Assembly (NCBI GenBank): GCA_003661125.1
Contig: QMVO01000063.1
Location: 1 to 8,324, forward strand
Source: Methanosarcinales archaeon
GTDB taxonomy: Archaea > Halobacteriota > Syntropharchaeia > Alkanophagales > Methanospirareceae
DNA: 8,324 nt
Direction of reading: 5' to 3'
Shown: one piece after another, positions 7,001 to 8,324 of the stretch
Numbering within the stretch: position 1 is the stretch's first letter
Layout of the letters: every line of letters begins with the position of its first letter
Position numbers and translations under genes: made by a program
The notes under the pieces: model-generated
Seen by the model: only the letters and a program-made list of their open reading frames with translations
What the model was told of the DNA's origin: nothing
Databases searched by the model: none

Positions 7001-7268
7001 AATAACAGAAGCAGAGTACCTGAAGAGGATAACTCAGCCGGTAGATGTCAGTAAAATCCGCTATAAATTTATAGCCGTGAATGAGGAATGGGCAGCTAAA
7101 TGGGACACTGTGCTACTGTATGGACAGGAAGATACTAAATATTCGATTGAGATACACCTAAATAAGGCAGGATATGTGACGGGTGTGGACTTTGAGCGGT
7201 GGGGCTTCCCAGTAACAGAGATTCCCGTTGAGCTTGCAGCACAATCATTAGCTAAGTTGAACCCATAA
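4095..7268 (+). CDS. secreted surface protein: cohesin-like domain plus two CARDB-DUF3344 units
   Basis: A 1057-residue exported protein of unknown function. Residues 1-27 are a Sec signal peptide (Lys2/Lys4, hydrophobic 6-23, likely cleavage ASA|QP after 27). Residues about 31-160 look like a cohesin-fold beta-sandwich: a VVVEVWANI strand, GGTLNITYDPGCANV (66-80), WITFETL, GEVLIGTLTI (115-124), GTFTC (155-159). Then come CARDB 1 (about 163-279, KPDLSVTKVEV to ESDETNN), DUF3344 unit 1 (about 286-575), CARDB 2 (580-679, PDLNVTEIEL to ESDETNN) and DUF3344 unit 2 (about 689-969). The last ~88 residues match neither. About 30 N-x-S/T sequons suggest heavy N-glycosylation. Of 20 cysteines, 12 lie before residue 310, so disulfides are plausible. 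There is no C-terminal membrane helix or PGF-CTERM-like sorting signal, so retention must be by protein contacts, or the protein is released. The start is set by the AGGAGGTGA site. Adhesion or matrix function is inference from domain type. Confidence 0.93.
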   Translation: MKNKNGIALLGIVAFFALVAITATASAQPAENVVWLEPENSSVPGYCNTVVVEVWANITDPDGCAGGTLNITYDPGCANVTDWERNTDDWPLGTWNSSVDGREWITFETLFNRTGEVLIGTLTIHCISTSLCTTPLIFDEGSSLFAEPPTEWRNGTFTCEVLKPDLSVTKVEVNYDAPGLGGSAVGPEPGPGVHPQCNNISAVIENSGACVLSPFNVTFEVDGTMLCTVQVPVLPGGATTIVHCNCLWYPMAGDAFAINVTVDSNNEIPESDETNNTMWNNGTVVSNGYKGGGWQGPDMNLTNVQCHPQDTINLTYSVGDSYYLSGATNWTEYTANWTASDLPVPENATIEKAWLYVYYTWDKDDVMPGNVNLTFNDNSITLARHYSDRKGFPKYDYPAGMMVYNVTSEFNATGENKAVLTKSDAALEVSMKGMLLMVVYKHPDEPERIICIDEGYDMLYANKLYGVSSEEATTYANFTCCEPVPIEEIGKATLITVAPNAADGDDKNRLSFNNGLWKGIWDHYEGATELGIAETDVLAYLKATDNLANFQSHIPTGETKGDFMEASNAFLILEKGVVERPDLNVTEIELNCGGYLFGNESNKICAKIENNGSGDAGAFNVSFVIDGFSKEARIDGLAAGENKTVCIYDTMSRNAGDSVNVTVTADCNGEVIESDETNNESTMVTMVVNNGYKGKRYTGGDDITTWKAFELHGNLLYSLGDSYYLSSYSYPDWTSYIVNWTASDLPVPDTATIKEARLYVPYTWDKGGVMPDEVSLTFNGNNQALAAHYSDRKGYGSYDYPYGMLAYNVTGDFDTSGNTAVLVNSHPGGDNVSIRGMLLVVVYADERELPQRKLFINEGFDLLYGGASKCTTPEEATAYAPFDAMKIDRSKVDSARLITVAPGAGPNEGDLLFNGRTWNDVWSFTTAAQIGIDERDVTSYLRPTSNEAGFRSSGDYMEASNAFLIVTEKITEAEYLKRITQPVDVSKIRYKFIAVNEEWAAKWDTVLLYGQEDTKYSIEIHLNKAGYVTGVDFERWGFPVTEIPVELAAQSLAKLNP
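4581..7001 (+). repeat. internal tandem duplication: two ~400-residue CARDB-DUF3344 units
   Basis: Unit 1 covers 4581-5819 (residues 163-575) and unit 2 covers 5832-7001 (580-969). Matching landmarks: PDLxVTxxE (164/581), ESDETNN (270-276 and 673-679), NGYKG (287/690), GDSYYLS (319/720), WTASDLPVP (337/740), YTWDK (359/762), HYSDRKG (385/788), LITVAP (494/897) and GDxMEASNAFLI (561/954). The landmark offset stays near 401-417 residues, shrinking towards the C-terminus through small deletions in unit 2. DNA has diverged mainly at third codon positions, which indicates an old duplication kept under protein-level selection. Confidence 0.85.
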
Positions 7269-7299
7269 AAGGAGGAAAAAAAGAGAAAAGAAAAAAGAT

Positions 7300-7328
7300 A
7301 GCTCCTAACAAGGAGCTTTTTATTTTTT
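7300..7328 (+). terminator. hairpin plus U-tract terminator of the surface-protein gene
   Basis: AGCTCCT (7300-7306) pairs with AGGAGCT (7311-7317) around the 4-nt loop AACA, giving a 7-bp stem, followed directly by TTTTTATTTTTT. It lies 32 nt after the stop at 7268. Archaeal polymerase terminates mainly on U-tracts, and the stem adds to the case. It separates the two surface-protein genes into independent transcripts. Confidence 0.75.
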
Positions 7329-7349
7329 AATTTCCTTATTTTTTATTTC

Positions 7350-7397
7350 CTAAAGATAAGATCATGTTAATATAAGGTAAAGAGGGAAAGGGGTGAA
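7350..7397 (+). promoter_or_regulatory. promoter and ribosome site of the second DUF3344 gene
   Basis: GTTAATATAAGG (7366-7377) carries a TATA-like core centred about 27 nt before the ATG at 7399. GGGGTGA (7390-7396) resembles a ribosome site with one mismatch but sits only 2-3 nt from the ATG, so a start at or very near the ATG (leaderless-type) is as likely as site-directed initiation. CTAAAGATAAGAT (7350-7362) just upstream of the TATA core is almost identical to part of the palindromic element at 3849-3869, so the two surface-gene regions may share a regulator binding site. Confidence 0.4.
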
Positions 7398-7398
7398 A

Positions 7399-8324
7399 AT
7401 GGAAAAGGATAAAATAAAATATTTGCTGGCAAGGATAAACATGATTGCAATACTCTACCTCACCATGCTCTGCCTGATAGCAGTTCCGGTGGTAGCTAAC
7501 TACAACTTCGATGGATATCCAGTAGAAACGAGAACGAATGGCACTGTCAACGGCGGTGTGTTCATTGGCTGTGAACCCTGGGTAGGGACAACAACGCTTA
7601 CAGGAAATTTTGACGTTCCCAACGGAACGGTTAAATGGGCACGTTTATACACCGGTATATGGGGTGGCACCGAGAATTACGAAGGATGGGTGAACGTCGT
7701 GTTCAATGGGATTAATGACAAGAATAGACTTGGACCAATACATTTGCGGGGTAAGAATGACATAAATCCAAATGTATGGTGTAGCACTCATGGAAAATAC
7801 TGGATGTGGTATAATGTAACTGATTTAGTCAATGCTGGATCCATAAATACTGCAACCACCTCAAAAATTAATGCGACCGTTGGCGGTTTTGACGGCAGAG
7901 TATATGGCATTGTTCTGGTTGTGGTCTATGAAGGAGGGGATGACCCTAAAGACATTCAATACTGGATAAACGATGGATGTGATGCCCTTCACTATGCCTA
8001 TGCTACCTGGCCCTTTGTCGCACATGATTCTGGGAGGGCATACTTCAACGGCACGGTGAACACGGATGTAATAACCAAAGCAAATCTCACGGTGGTGCAT
8101 CTAACAGCTTATGAGCCGTGTTGCGATAGCTGCTTGGAGTTTAATAGCCATAACCTGAACACAAGTATCGTGGACAGCAACACGTTTGAGCTGAATTCGT
8201 GGAATGTGACGGATTATGTCGTATCTGCCGGTAACAACATTTGGTATTGGCGAGGAGACGACCACTACATTAATGTAGCTAATTCGATATTAGTATTGGA
8301 AAGAGGAGCAGTAAAGAAGCCAGA
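7399..8324 (+). CDS. secreted DUF3344-family surface protein (partial, 3' end outside window)
   Basis: 308 codons are visible and the frame is open at the window end. Residues 1-33 form a signal peptide or anchor (basic MEKDKIK and Arg12, hydrophobic 14-32, likely cleavage VVA|NY). Residues about 34-304 form one DUF3344 domain with its typical signatures: NYNFDGYP (34-41), NGTVNGGVFIG (47-57), NGTVKWARLY and GIWGG (75-90), YNVTDLV (138-144), GIVLVVVYE (170-178), NDGCDALHY (191-199) and ANSILVLERGAV (294-305). A small cysteine cluster CCDSC lies at 241-245. Several N-x-S/T sequons are present. The last visible residues VKKP, in the position where the 1057-residue neighbour has VERPDLNV, suggest a CARDB domain begins at the cut. 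It is a relative of the DUF3344 units of the upstream gene but closer to the common form of the family. Function is unknown; extracellular or cell-surface location is well supported. Confidence 0.92.
   Translation, partial: MEKDKIKYLLARINMIAILYLTMLCLIAVPVVANYNFDGYPVETRTNGTVNGGVFIGCEPWVGTTTLTGNFDVPNGTVKWARLYTGIWGGTENYEGWVNVVFNGINDKNRLGPIHLRGKNDINPNVWCSTHGKYWMWYNVTDLVNAGSINTATTSKINATVGGFDGRVYGIVLVVVYEGGDDPKDIQYWINDGCDALHYAYATWPFVAHDSGRAYFNGTVNTDVITKANLTVVHLTAYEPCCDSCLEFNSHNLNTSIVDSNTFELNSWNVTDYVVSAGNNIWYWRGDDHYINVANSILVLERGAVKKP

Noticed and set aside
1..8324. CRISPR array, insertion sequence or toxin-antitoxin pair
   Set aside because: No regularly spaced direct repeats, transposase motifs or paired small toxin/antitoxin genes were seen in any part of the window.

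Overview
The window looks like a piece of a euryarchaeal chromosome. Evidence for an archaeon: archaeal-type TATA boxes instead of -35/-10 promoters, several genes whose TATA box lies about 22-27 nt before the start codon (leaderless-type), a strong AGGAGGTGA ribosome site on one gene, archaeal housekeeping genes (NAD synthetase without a glutaminase domain, FtsJ-type rRNA methyltransferase, MtnA-type isomerase), and secreted CARDB/DUF3344 proteins with many N-glycosylation sequons. The DUF3344 plus cohesin-like combination points towards the Methanosarcina/ANME (anaerobic methane-oxidising) side of the Euryarchaeota, perhaps ANME-1. That placement is inference from protein style; no rRNA or methanogenesis marker is present.

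Layout. Positions 1-175 hold no confident gene. nadE (176-946, minus) is divergent from a two-gene unit: a soluble S49 peptidase of the SppA family (1055-1795) and, one base after its stop codon, a 56-residue conserved-type small protein (1797-1967). rlmE/ftsJ (1997-2611, plus) follows and converges on mtnA (2646-3623, minus) with a 34-nt gap. These five genes are ordinary housekeeping content, with catalytic residues intact wherever I could check.

Positions 3624-4094 are a 471-nt intergenic region and the most intriguing non-coding part. It contains the mtnA promoter, an 8-bp perfect palindrome next to a TATA-like element, a possible 34-codon ORF, two consecutive strong hairpins (one with a tRNA T-arm-like tip), a GC-only hairpin, and a stretch complementary to the ribosome site of the next gene.

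The right half encodes the cell surface. A complete 1057-residue secreted protein (4095-7268) reads: signal peptide, cohesin-like domain, then two CARDB-DUF3344 units that are an internal tandem duplication, then an unassigned tail with no membrane anchor. It ends at a clear hairpin/U-tract terminator. A second secreted DUF3344 protein (7399-8324) starts from its own promoter and runs off the window end just where a CARDB domain would be expected to begin. Together they suggest a locus for exported, probably glycosylated adhesion or extracellular-matrix proteins. Their actual ligand or partner cannot be read from the sequence.
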